A stretch of DNA of 5,159 nt from Pseudomonadota bacterium. Lineage in GTDB: Bacteria; Pseudomonadota; Gammaproteobacteria; Burkholderiales; Burkholderiaceae_C. Both the position numbers and the translations under genes were made by a program. Shown here piece after piece: positions 1-5,159 of this stretch (the stretch's first letter is position 1; each line of letters begins with the position of its first letter). A model generated the notes under the pieces. The model saw only the letters and a list, made by a program, of their open reading frames with translations, had not been told where the DNA came from and made no database searches. Where the stretch lies: NCBI GenBank assembly GCA_023394015.1, contig JAEXBL010000444.1, positions 1 to 5,159 of the forward strand. The letters are read 5' to 3'.

Positions 1-29
1 GCACCAACCCGGCCGGCATCCGCTTCTGA
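1..29 (+). CDS. possible 3' end of an unidentified plus-strand gene
   Basis: In the third forward frame the first bases read as the eight codons TNPAGIRF followed by TGA at 27-29. The rest of the gene would lie left of the window. A C-terminal phenylalanine after a short hydrophobic/basic stretch is typical of outer-membrane beta-barrel proteins, so a porin-like protein is one possibility, but eight residues cannot support an identification. A small hairpin follows the stop, which is mildly consistent with a gene ending here and converging on the dehydrogenase gene. It may equally be chance reading of noncoding DNA. Confidence 0.25.
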
Positions 30-37
30 TTCGAGAG

Positions 38-80
38 CTGCCTGCGACCACCAGGCAGGCGCTGGCGGCACACTTTTCTT
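38..80 (+). terminator. weak candidate terminator for the left-hand plus-strand gene
   Basis: CTGCCTG at 38-44 pairs perfectly with CAGGCAG at 52-58 around a 7-nt loop. A T-rich stretch (CTTTTCTT, 73-80) comes 14 nt later, which is too far for a classic intrinsic terminator. A second, looser pairing (GGCGCT 58-63 with AGCGCC 85-90) brackets the T-rich part. On the minus strand no T run follows the hairpin, so it does not look like a terminator for the dehydrogenase gene. It is reported because it fills the gap between two converging genes. Confidence 0.25.
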
Positions 81-996
81 ACGAAGCGCCACCTGCCGGT
101 CGGCGCGCCGCCAGCAGCGCATCGGCAAACGCCTGCCACGCCGCGTCCGGCGTCACGCCGTCGAAGGTGCCCGCACGCGCCTGGTCGGCCACCCACTGCT
201 GCTTGTCGGCGATGGCGCGGGTCATCAGCGGCTCGAAGCCGGCCTCCTGCACCGTGCGCGCGGACTCGCGCATTTCCTCGGCGCGGCGCTGGCCGTGCTG
301 TACCACGCGGCTGAAGAAGTAGGCGCCCTGCCTGGGCCAGTCGATGCCGGGAAAGGTCTCGGCCAGCGTGGGCAGCACGTGCGCCTCCACGCCCCAGGCG
401 CGGGCAGCGCTGTAGCTCTCGATCACCAGCGCCTCCAGCCCCTTGATCATCACGCTGCGGCACATCTTGATGGCGCTGGCCACGCCCAGGCGCTCGCTCA
501 CCACCTCGGCGCTCATGCCCCAGGCCGCCAGGCGCTGCGCCAGTTCGGCGGCGCGGGCGCCGCCCAGCAGCATGGGCACGCGGATGCCGTAGGGCGGCAC
601 CGAGGTCATCACGCCGGCCTCCACGTAATGCCCGCCGGCGGCCTCGACCAGCGCCGCGCTCTGCTGCTTGATGCCGGGCGAGGCCGAGTTCAGGTCGAGG
701 AACAGCGTGCCCGGCCGCAGGTGGCGCGCCGCCTCCTCGGCCACCGCCCGCGTGTTGGAGGCGGTGACGGCCGAGATCAGCAGCTCGCTCGCCGCGCACA
801 GGCTGGCCGACAAGTCGTGCGCCTGCACGCCGGCCTGCGCGGCATGGGCCCGTTCGGCGGCGCGCGTGTCGGCCCGGTCGAACTTCAGGTCCCAGGCGCC
901 CACCTCGGCCACGCCGGGCTGGCCGCGCAGGCCGGCGCTGAAGATCTTGCCCACTTCACCGTAGCCGATGAGGCCGATGCGCACGGCTTCGCTCAT
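79..996 (-). CDS. NAD(P)-binding dehydrogenase, 3-hydroxyisobutyrate/6-phosphogluconate dehydrogenase-like with DUF1932-type C-terminus
   Basis: The 305-aa protein opens with a Rossmann fold: the glycine motif GYGEVG is at residues 11-16, and Asp36 at the end of the second strand favours NAD over NADP. DLNSASPG (101-108) is the substrate-loop motif of beta-hydroxyacid dehydrogenases. VMTSVPPYGIRVPMLLGG (129-146) and the helix SAIKMCRSVMIKGLEAL (174-190) resemble the DUF1932 group, with Lys177 as the likely catalytic lysine. The family oxidises hydroxyacids to oxoacids or does related NAD-linked chemistry in the cytoplasm; the substrate here is unknown. The start at 996 is preferred to an in-frame ATG at 1068 because GGAG lies 9 nt upstream, the Rossmann strand begins at once, and the longer form would translate the terminator hairpin. 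The gene follows the transporter operon, separated by that terminator, so a shared pathway is possible but unproven. Family is secure; exact function is not. Confidence 0.88.
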   Translation of the reverse strand: MSEAVRIGLIGYGEVGKIFSAGLRGQPGVAEVGAWDLKFDRADTRAAERAHAAQAGVQAHDLSASLCAASELLISAVTASNTRAVAEEAARHLRPGTLFLDLNSASPGIKQQSAALVEAAGGHYVEAGVMTSVPPYGIRVPMLLGGARAAELAQRLAAWGMSAEVVSERLGVASAIKMCRSVMIKGLEALVIESYSAARAWGVEAHVLPTLAETFPGIDWPRQGAYFFSRVVQHGQRRAEEMRESARTVQEAGFEPLMTRAIADKQQWVADQARAGTFDGVTPDAAWQAFADALLAARRPAGGAS

Positions 997-1005
997 GCCC
1001 TGTGT

Positions 1006-1009
1006 CTCC
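1006..1009 (-). promoter_or_regulatory. ribosome binding site of the dehydrogenase gene
   Basis: GGAG on the minus strand lies 9 nt before the ATG at 996. It decides the start codon against the upstream in-frame ATG at 1068. It begins only 2 nt after the terminator T run, so ribosome loading and terminator RNA are directly adjacent. Confidence 0.7.
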
Positions 1010-1011
1010 GC

Positions 1012-1047
1012 AAAAAAAGAAGGCCCGCGGCGGATGCCGGGGCCCTC
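1012..1047 (-). terminator. strong intrinsic terminator at the end of the Liv operon
   Basis: Read on the minus strand, 1047-1036 pairs with 1031-1019. The core is GGCCC with GGGCC plus CGGC with GCCG, one bulged C at 1027 and a 4-nt loop ATCC (1035-1032). Flanking G-C, A-U and G-U pairs extend it to about 12 pairs. Seven T residues follow (1018-1012). This is the standard form of a rho-independent terminator. It lies 52 nt after the binding-protein stop codon and should end most transcripts of the operon. The T run ends 15 nt before the dehydrogenase start codon. Confidence 0.85.
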
Positions 1048-1056
1048 GAGTAGAGC

Positions 1057-1090
1057 ACGATCACGCACCGGCAGCGGGCCGGTGCATCGT
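1057..1090 (-). repeat. inverted repeat (RNA hairpin) just after the binding-protein stop codon
   Basis: GCACCGG (1065-1071) and CCGGTGC (1079-1085) are perfect complements around a 7-nt loop. An outer stem of five pairs (ACGAT 1057-1061 with ATCGT 1086-1090) extends it across a 3-nt bulge. No T run follows directly, so this is not itself an intrinsic terminator. It starts 8 nt after the stop codon of the binding-protein gene. It may protect the 3' end of that mRNA from exonucleases, a common arrangement for abundant periplasmic binding proteins; that role is inference. Confidence 0.6.
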
Positions 1091-1098
1091 CGCCACGC

Positions 1099-2253
1099 TT
1101 ACTTGATGGCGATCTCCTTCACCTTGCCGCCTTCGACCACGGCGATGCGGCCATTGGCGGTGGTGCCGCCCTTGTCGTCCACGCCGGTGTAGCCGAAGGG
1201 GTTGGACTTGGGTGGCAGCGCCTTGAAGGCCTTGTCGAGCTGGGCGCGGATGGCCACCGCGTCAGAGGTGGTGCCAGCCAGCTTCATGGCCTCGGCCAGG
1301 GCGTGGATGGCGATGTAGTTCAGCATGGCTTCCGAGCCGGGGTCGCGGCCGGCGTTGAGCTTGCGGTAGCGTTCCACGTAGTCCTTGGCCTCGGGCTTGG
1401 GATCGTCCACCACCGGCAGCACGCCGACGGCGCCTTCCAGCGGGCCCAGGCCGCCGGTGATCTTGGCGATCTCGTCGATCTTGGCCTGGTCGATGATCAG
1501 AAAGCCCCCCTTGAAGCCCAGCTCGCGCGCCTGCTTGATGACCAGGCCGGTGGGCTCGGAGGCGCCGCCGATGAACATCACGTCGGGCTTGGCCGCCAGC
1601 ACGCGGCTGACGCCGCTGTAGAAGTCGGTGGCGCGGTTGTAGGACATCAGGTTCTCGGCCACCACCTTGCCGCCGGCGGCCTCCCAGGCCGGCTTGAAGG
1701 CCGACACCCAGGCCTTGCCGTAGTCGTGGTCGGCGCTGGCAATGGCCACGTTCTTGCCGTACTTGCTCCTCGCGTGCTCGATGAACGGCTTGATGTAGAC
1801 CGTGTACTCGGGCGGGATGCGCAGCGTCAGCGGGTTGCCGCGCGCGGTGATCTGCGGCACGCTGGAGTAGCCCAGCAGCAGCACCTTGAGCTGCTCGTTG
1901 ATGGCCTGCACGGCAAAGATGCCGCCCGAGTGCGGCGTCAGCACCGCCGGCACCTTGTGCTGCTGCACCAGGCGCTGGGTGTTGGTGGCGGTCTCGCTGG
2001 GGTTGTACTTGTCGTCCAGCGACACCACTTCCAGCTTCACCTTCGTGCCAGCCACCTCCAGGCCGGCCTCGTTGATTTCCTTCACGGCCATGTCGACCCC
2101 GCTGAGCGCGTTCTTGCCGTACTGCGCGGCGCCGCCGCTCAGGGGGCCGGAATAGCCGCTCTTCACGGTCTCCTGCGCCAGCGCGGGCGCGGTGCCCAGC
2201 GCGCCCGCGGCCAGCAGGCCCGCGCACAGGCGGATGGTGGTCTTGAACTTCAT
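1099..2253 (-). CDS. periplasmic substrate-binding protein of a HAAT/Liv-type ABC importer
   Basis: The 384-aa product begins with a Sec signal peptide: basic MKFKTTIR, a hydrophobic core, then ALA|QE with predicted cleavage after residue 26. The mature part is a type I periplasmic binding fold (Peripla_BP_6, leucine-binding-protein-like). SGPLSGGAAQYGKNALSGVD (35-54) and the helix AVKEINEAG (56-64) are the family's N-terminal ligand-lobe motif. TPHSGG (106-111), the FIGGASEPT strand and loop (227-235), and the C-terminal GRIAVVEGGKVKEIAI strands also fit. The protein captures the solute in the periplasm and delivers it to LivH/LivM. The mature chain has no cysteine, unlike the disulfide-bearing E. 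coli LivJ/LivK, so leucine should not be assumed as the ligand. The start at 2253 is set by the signal peptide and a strong AGGAG; an open frame extending further upstream is only the antisense-free shadow over livF. It is last in the operon, 74 nt after livF. Confidence 0.93.
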   Translation of the reverse strand: MKFKTTIRLCAGLLAAGALGTAPALAQETVKSGYSGPLSGGAAQYGKNALSGVDMAVKEINEAGLEVAGTKVKLEVVSLDDKYNPSETATNTQRLVQQHKVPAVLTPHSGGIFAVQAINEQLKVLLLGYSSVPQITARGNPLTLRIPPEYTVYIKPFIEHARSKYGKNVAIASADHDYGKAWVSAFKPAWEAAGGKVVAENLMSYNRATDFYSGVSRVLAAKPDVMFIGGASEPTGLVIKQARELGFKGGFLIIDQAKIDEIAKITGGLGPLEGAVGVLPVVDDPKPEAKDYVERYRKLNAGRDPGSEAMLNYIAIHALAEAMKLAGTTSDAVAIRAQLDKAFKALPPKSNPFGYTGVDDKGGTTANGRIAVVEGGKVKEIAIK

Positions 2254-2261
2254 GCGAACTG

Positions 2262-2267
2262 TCTCCT
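2262..2267 (-). promoter_or_regulatory. strong ribosome binding site of the substrate-binding-protein gene
   Basis: AGGAGA on the minus strand ends 8 nt before the ATG at 2253. It is among the best Shine-Dalgarno matches in the window, as expected for a binding protein made in excess over its membrane components. It fixes the start codon. Confidence 0.75.
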
Positions 2268-2281
2268 TTTGTGGTTCAACG

Positions 2282-2327
2282 AAAAAACTCTGCGCCCGTG
2301 CATCAACGGCTTGGGCAGCGGCGGCGC
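2282..2327 (-). other. weak hairpin plus six-T run between livF and the binding-protein gene
   Basis: Right after the livF stop, GCGCC (2327-2323) can pair with GGCGC (2296-2292) across a long 26-nt gap. Four bases later a run of six T follows (2287-2282). Alternative pairing CTGCCC with GGGC is also possible. The stem is short and the loop long, so strong termination is unlikely; pausing or partial attenuation is the most that could be claimed. No convincing promoter hexamers were seen in this 74-nt gap. Confidence 0.25.
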
Positions 2328-3035
2328 TCACGCGCCAATGTACGCGCGGCGCACCGCGTCGTTGTTGAGCAGGCTGTCGGGCTCGCCCTCCAGCACGATG
2401 CGGCCGTTCTCGATCACGTAGGCGCGGTGGGCGATCTTCAGCGCGGCAAAGGCGTTCTGCTCGGCCAGCAGCACGGTGGTGCCGGCGCGGTTGATGCGCT
2501 GGATGACCTCGAAGGTTTGCTTGATGACCAGCGGCGCCAGACCCAGCGAGGGCTCGTCCAGCAGCAGCACCTTGGGCCGGCCCATCATGGCGCGGCCGAT
2601 GGCCACCATCTGCTGCTGCCCGCCCGACAGCGAGCCGGCCGGGTCGTCCTTCTTCTCGCGCAGGATGGGGAACAGCTCGAACACCTCCTGCAGCCGCTGG
2701 CGGTTGCCCTCGTTGTCCTTGCGGTGCACGTAGGCGCCCAGCAACAGGTTCTTCTGCACCGACATGCCCGGGAACAGCTTGCGCCCCTCGGGGCACTGCA
2801 CCACGCCAGTGTGCACGATCTGCGAGGGCTTGCGCCCGACCAGCTGCTGCCCGTCGTAGGTGATGCTGCCGCTGGCCGCGCGGTGGATGCCGCTCACCGT
2901 GAGGAAGATCGAGCTCTTGCCCGCGCCGTTGGCGCCCAGCAGCACCACCAGCTCGCCCTGCTTGGCGTGCAGGCTGACCTTGTCCAGCGCCTGGAAGCTG
3001 CCGTAGTACAGCGATACGTTCTCAAGCGTCAGCAT
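2328..3035 (-). CDS. livF: ABC transporter ATPase LivF, HAAT/Liv family
   Basis: The 235-aa protein is of normal LivF length and is one of two ATPases that power the importer at the inner face of the cytoplasmic membrane. Visible motifs in order: Walker A GANGAGKS (34-41), the [13 protein letters not shown] segment (81-93) typical of LivF in the Q-loop region, a canonical ABC signature SLSGGQQQ (135-142), Walker B VLLLDEP with Asp160 and Glu161, and AEQN (191-194). The Gln193 there stands where most ABC ATPases have the H-loop histidine; this is normal for LivF. Its start ATG lies inside the end of livG (14-nt overlap), with GGGGAG 5 nt upstream, so translation is probably coupled. It is followed after 74 nt by the binding-protein gene. 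Assignment as LivF rather than LivG rests on the PEGR and EQN motifs and the short length. Confidence 0.95.
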   Translation of the reverse strand: MLTLENVSLYYGSFQALDKVSLHAKQGELVVLLGANGAGKSSIFLTVSGIHRAASGSITYDGQQLVGRKPSQIVHTGVVQCPEGRKLFPGMSVQKNLLLGAYVHRKDNEGNRQRLQEVFELFPILREKKDDPAGSLSGGQQQMVAIGRAMMGRPKVLLLDEPSLGLAPLVIKQTFEVIQRINRAGTTVLLAEQNAFAALKIAHRAYVIENGRIVLEGEPDSLLNNDAVRRAYIGA

Positions 3036-3786
3036 GGTCGCTCCCCAGGTAGGCGTCGATGACGGCGGGGTTGGCGCGGATCTCGGCCGGCGTGCCCTCG
3101 GCGATCTTCTGGCCGTAGTTCAGCACCATGATCTTGTCGGCCAGGCTCATGATCATGTTCATCTTGTGCTCGATCAGACAGACGGTGATGCCGCTGGCCA
3201 CGATCTTGCGGATCAGTGCCGCCAGCCCATCCGTCTCGTCGGGGTTGACGCCGCCGGCCGGCTCGTCGAGCAGCAGCAGCTTCGGAGAGGTGGCCAGCGC
3301 CAGCGCAAAAGCCACGCGCTTGCGCTCTTCCTGCGAGATGTCGCCGGCCACGCGGTGTTCCAGGTGCGAGGCGCCGACGAAGTCCAGCGCCTCGCGCGCC
3401 TTCTCGCGGCAGATGCGCTCTTCCTCGCGCAGTTGGCTGGAGCCGCGCAGCACGTCCAGCAGGCCCGAGCGCGTGCGCAGGCGGTGGCCGACGATCAGGT
3501 TGTCGAGCACGCTGGCCATGTCGAACAGGGCCGTGGTCTGGAAGGTGCGCGCCACGCCCAGCCGCGCCACCTGGTCGGGGCGCAGCGAGGTCACGTCCTG
3601 CCCCTCCAGCGTGATGGTGCCCGAGGTGGGCTTGTGCACGCCGCTGATGAGGTTGAAGAAGGTCGTCTTGCCGGCGCCGTTGGGGCCGATGATGGCGTTG
3701 ATCTTGCCGGCCTCGACGGTGGTGGTGACGTCCTGCACCGCCAGCAGGCCGCCGAAGCGCTTGGAGAGGTGATCGATCTTCAGCAT
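3022..3786 (-). CDS. livG: ABC transporter ATPase LivG, HAAT/Liv family, with degenerate signature motif
   Basis: The 254-aa product has the usual LivG length. It carries Walker [10 protein letters not shown] (34-42), Q-loop Gln83 in RTFQTTALF, the LivG-specific insert after [11 protein letters not shown], Walker B LLLLDEP with Asp174 and Glu175, the LivG-type [10 protein letters not shown]-loop (177-185), and H-loop His207 in LIEHKMN. It pairs with LivF to hydrolyse ATP for import. The ABC signature is odd: where LivG proteins normally have a sequence like AYGQQRRLEIA, this one reads [12 protein letters not shown] (150-161), lacking the conserved glycine. The start at 3786 is chosen because GGAGG lies 9 nt upstream and homologous proteins begin at this strand. 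An in-frame ATG at 3828 would overlap livM by 41 nt and add an arginine-rich tail. It begins 1 nt after the livM stop codon and overlaps livF by 14 nt. Confidence 0.94.
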   Translation of the reverse strand: MLKIDHLSKRFGGLLAVQDVTTTVEAGKINAIIGPNGAGKTTFFNLISGVHKPTSGTITLEGQDVTSLRPDQVARLGVARTFQTTALFDMASVLDNLIVGHRLRTRSGLLDVLRGSSQLREEERICREKAREALDFVGASHLEHRVAGDISQEERKRVAFALALATSPKLLLLDEPAGGVNPDETDGLAALIRKIVASGITVCLIEHKMNMIMSLADKIMVLNYGQKIAEGTPAEIRANPAVIDAYLGSDHADA

Positions 3787-3787
3787 G

Positions 3788-4747
3788 TCAGCGCACCTCC
3801 ATGCCCTGGCGCGCCTGCTGGCGCGCACGCCAGCCCAGCCAGGTGCCGACGATGCCGTGCGGCACGAAGATCACCAGGATCACCAGCAGCGGCCCGAACA
3901 CCAGGAAGCGGTATTCCTGCAGGAACTGCAGGTACTGCGTCAGCCACGGCATGGCCAGCGCGCCCAGCAGCGGGCCCAGCACCGTGCCCAGGCCGCCGAC
4001 GATCATGTGCATGGTCATGTCGAAGGTGTGCTCCACCGCCGCCATGTCGGGGCCGATGAAGCGCACGTAGCCCGCGTACAGCGCCCCGGCGATGCCGGCA
4101 TAGAACACCGACAGCATGAAGGACAGCGTCTTGTTGCGCATCAGGTTGATGCCCAGCGCCTCGGCCAGCTCCTCGCTGTTGCGGATCGCCATGAAGGTGC
4201 GCCCCAGCAGCGAATCGACGATGCGCCGCATGGCCCACACGCCCGCCACCAGGAAGAACAGCGCCAGGTAGTACAGCGACAGCGGCGTGTCGAAGGTGAT
4301 GAAGCCCAGCGACGGCGCCGGAATGCCCATGATGCCCACCGTGCCGTGCGTCAGGCCCTCCCACTTCTCGATCACCAGGAACATGATGTAGCCCACGCAC
4401 AGCGTGAAGATCGAGAAGTAGTGGCCGCGCAGGCGCAGCGACAAAATGCCGATGAAGTAGCCCAGCACCGTGGTCACCACCCCGGCCAGCGCAAAGGCCA
4501 CCCAGTACGGCACCTGGTGGTCGACGGTGAGAATGCCCACCGTGTACGCCCCCACCGCCATGAAGCCGGCGTGCGCCAGGTTGAACTGACCCGTATAGCC
4601 GGTGATCAGGTTCAGCCCCAGCGTGGCGATGGCGAAGATGAAGGCCTTGCCCATCACCGTCAGCAGGTAGTCGTTGCCCGCCAGCAGCGGAAAGGCCAGA
4701 CCGGCGGCGATCAGCAGCCACCAGCCCCATTTCTCAAGCCAGACCAT
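3788..4747 (-). CDS. livM: ABC transporter permease LivM, HAAT/Liv family
   Basis: This 319-aa, strongly hydrophobic protein forms half of the membrane channel with LivH. Segments with transmembrane character lie near residues 8-22, 33-50, 57-75, 82-103, 109-126, 157-173, 208-226, 248-270 and 281-304. TGYTGQFNLAHAGFMAVGAY (49-68) matches the conserved LivM GYxGQxxLxHxxFxxxGAY motif. The loop RTFMAIRNSEELAEALGIN (183-201) is the EAA-type coupling loop that contacts the ATPases. GGLGTVLGPLLGA (251-263) is the conserved late-helix motif. The start codon shares one base with the livH stop (TGATG), a classic coupling arrangement, with AAGGGGG as a weak binding site upstream. The stop is 1 nt from the livG start. 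Nothing appears truncated. Confidence 0.95.
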   Translation of the reverse strand: MVWLEKWGWWLLIAAGLAFPLLAGNDYLLTVMGKAFIFAIATLGLNLITGYTGQFNLAHAGFMAVGAYTVGILTVDHQVPYWVAFALAGVVTTVLGYFIGILSLRLRGHYFSIFTLCVGYIMFLVIEKWEGLTHGTVGIMGIPAPSLGFITFDTPLSLYYLALFFLVAGVWAMRRIVDSLLGRTFMAIRNSEELAEALGINLMRNKTLSFMLSVFYAGIAGALYAGYVRFIGPDMAAVEHTFDMTMHMIVGGLGTVLGPLLGALAMPWLTQYLQFLQEYRFLVFGPLLVILVIFVPHGIVGTWLGWRARQQARQGMEVR

Positions 4748-5159
4748 CAGCGTGCCCCCTTGGCAAACAGGCCCTGCGGGCGCACCGAGAGGATCACCAC
4801 CAGCAGCACGAAAGCGATGATGTCCTTGTAGTCGGTGGAGATGTAGAAGGCGCCAAAGCTCTCTGCAAAGCCGATGATCAGCCCGCCCAGGATGGCACCC
4901 GGCACACTGCCCATGCCACCCAGAATGATGATGACGAAGGCCTTGGTGATGACCAGATGCCCCATGGCCGGGAACACCAGGTTGATGGGCGCGTAGAGCG
5001 TGGCCGCCACGGCCGCGAGCACGCCCGAGATGGCGAACGTCAGCATCGCCACCCGATTGGCATCGATGCCGACGAGCGAGGCGCCATCGCGGTTCTGCGC
5101 CATGGCGATGATGGTCGAGCCGATCACCGTGCGGGTCAGGAACAGGTGCAGCACCACCA
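4747..5159 (-). CDS. livH: ABC transporter permease LivH, HAAT/Liv family (partial, N-terminal part outside window)
   Basis: The frame is open to the right edge and gives about the last 137 residues of a permease that is usually near 290 residues long, so roughly the C-terminal half is present. The first visible Met is not a start. [19 protein letters not shown] (18-36 of the visible part) is the EAA-type coupling loop of LivH, used to contact the ATPases. Next come hydrophobic segments near 38-58 and 70-80, the conserved [20 protein letters not shown] region (72-91) with the GGxGS-x-x-GA motif, and a final helix ending in [12 protein letters not shown], the standard LivH tail. Its stop overlaps the livM start by one base. 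The operon promoter presumably lies beyond the right edge. Confidence 0.94.
   Translation of the reverse strand, partial: VVLHLFLTRTVIGSTIIAMAQNRDGASLVGIDANRVAMLTFAISGVLAAVAATLYAPINLVFPAMGHLVITKAFVIIILGGMGSVPGAILGGLIIGFAESFGAFYISTDYKDIIAFVLLVVILSVRPQGLFAKGAR

Noticed and set aside
997..1068. An upstream start for the dehydrogenase at 1068
   Set aside because: The added 24 residues are encoded by the terminator hairpin and T run and precede the Rossmann fold without homology; the GGAG is correctly placed for the start at 996.
295..1192. Plus-strand open frames opposite the dehydrogenase gene, including one running to 1192 across the terminator
   Set aside because: They have no domain content, are compositionally biased, and one would translate through two hairpins; shadow frames of GC-rich coding DNA.
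1303..2421. Long plus-strand open frame of 372 codons opposite the binding-protein gene
   Set aside because: It is antisense to a gene with clear family motifs and signal peptide. Its translation is low-complexity, rich in His, Ala, Gly, Leu and Gln, as expected from the complement of GC-rich codons.
2254..2796. An N-terminal extension of the binding protein to 2796
   Set aside because: The extension overlaps livF in another frame, is Arg/Ala/Gly-rich, and would place the clear signal peptide inside the protein. The strong AGGAG before 2253 settles the start.
3787..3828. An upstream start for LivG at 3828
   Set aside because: It would overlap livM by 41 nt and add an Arg-rich tail absent from the family; GGAGG is ideally spaced for 3786.
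3780..4730. A second minus-strand open frame overlapping livM almost entirely
   Set aside because: It is the out-of-frame translation of livM, lacks hydrophobic helices and is rich in Gly, Ala, Arg and His.
3034..4831. Long plus-strand open frames (3034-4059 and 3785-4831) opposite livG and livM
   Set aside because: Both are Arg/His/Gln/Ala-rich shadows of strongly supported minus-strand transporter genes and show no recognisable domain.
1..5159. Search for CRISPR arrays, tRNA or rRNA genes, insertion sequences, attachment sites, origins or defence-type genes
   Set aside because: No regularly spaced repeats, no tRNA-like cloverleaf, no transposase frames and no terminal inverted repeats were seen; the DNA is nearly all accounted for by the transporter operon and the dehydrogenase.

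Overview
The window is GC-rich, tightly packed Gram-negative chromosomal DNA. The base composition, the gene order and the protein style suggest a betaproteobacterium of the Comamonadaceae type (Acidovorax/Comamonas relatives). That placement is inferred from general character, not from a database match. All convincing full genes lie on the minus strand and read from right to left.

From about 5159 down to 1099 the window holds a branched-chain amino acid-type (HAAT/Liv) ABC importer operon. It runs permease LivH (C-terminal part only, cut by the right edge), permease LivM, ATPase LivG, ATPase LivF, and last the periplasmic substrate-binding protein. The first four genes are fused head to tail: a 1-nt TGATG overlap, a 1-nt gap and a 14-nt overlap, which suggests translational coupling. 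The binding-protein gene follows after 74 nt and has its own strong ribosome binding site. Together the products would form one importer: a periplasmic binding protein feeding a LivH/LivM channel driven by a LivG/LivF ATPase pair. The substrate cannot be read from the sequence. It could be an amino acid, but such systems also carry amides, urea or aromatic acids.

Between the binding-protein gene and the next gene is a 102-nt spacer with two RNA hairpins. One lies just after the stop codon. The other is a textbook intrinsic terminator with a seven-T run. Only 15 nt past that run begins a gene for an NAD(P)-binding dehydrogenase of the 3-hydroxyisobutyrate/6-phosphogluconate dehydrogenase-like group (79-996). 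Its start site sits so close to the terminator that its transcription is an open question.

The first 29 bases can be read as the last codons of a plus-strand gene converging on the dehydrogenase, but this is too short to identify.

Nothing here is clearly a new kind of system. The two points most worth checking are the terminator pressed against the dehydrogenase start and the degenerate ABC signature in LivG. The latter, with the Gln at LivF's H-loop position, predicts one normal and one degenerate ATP site.
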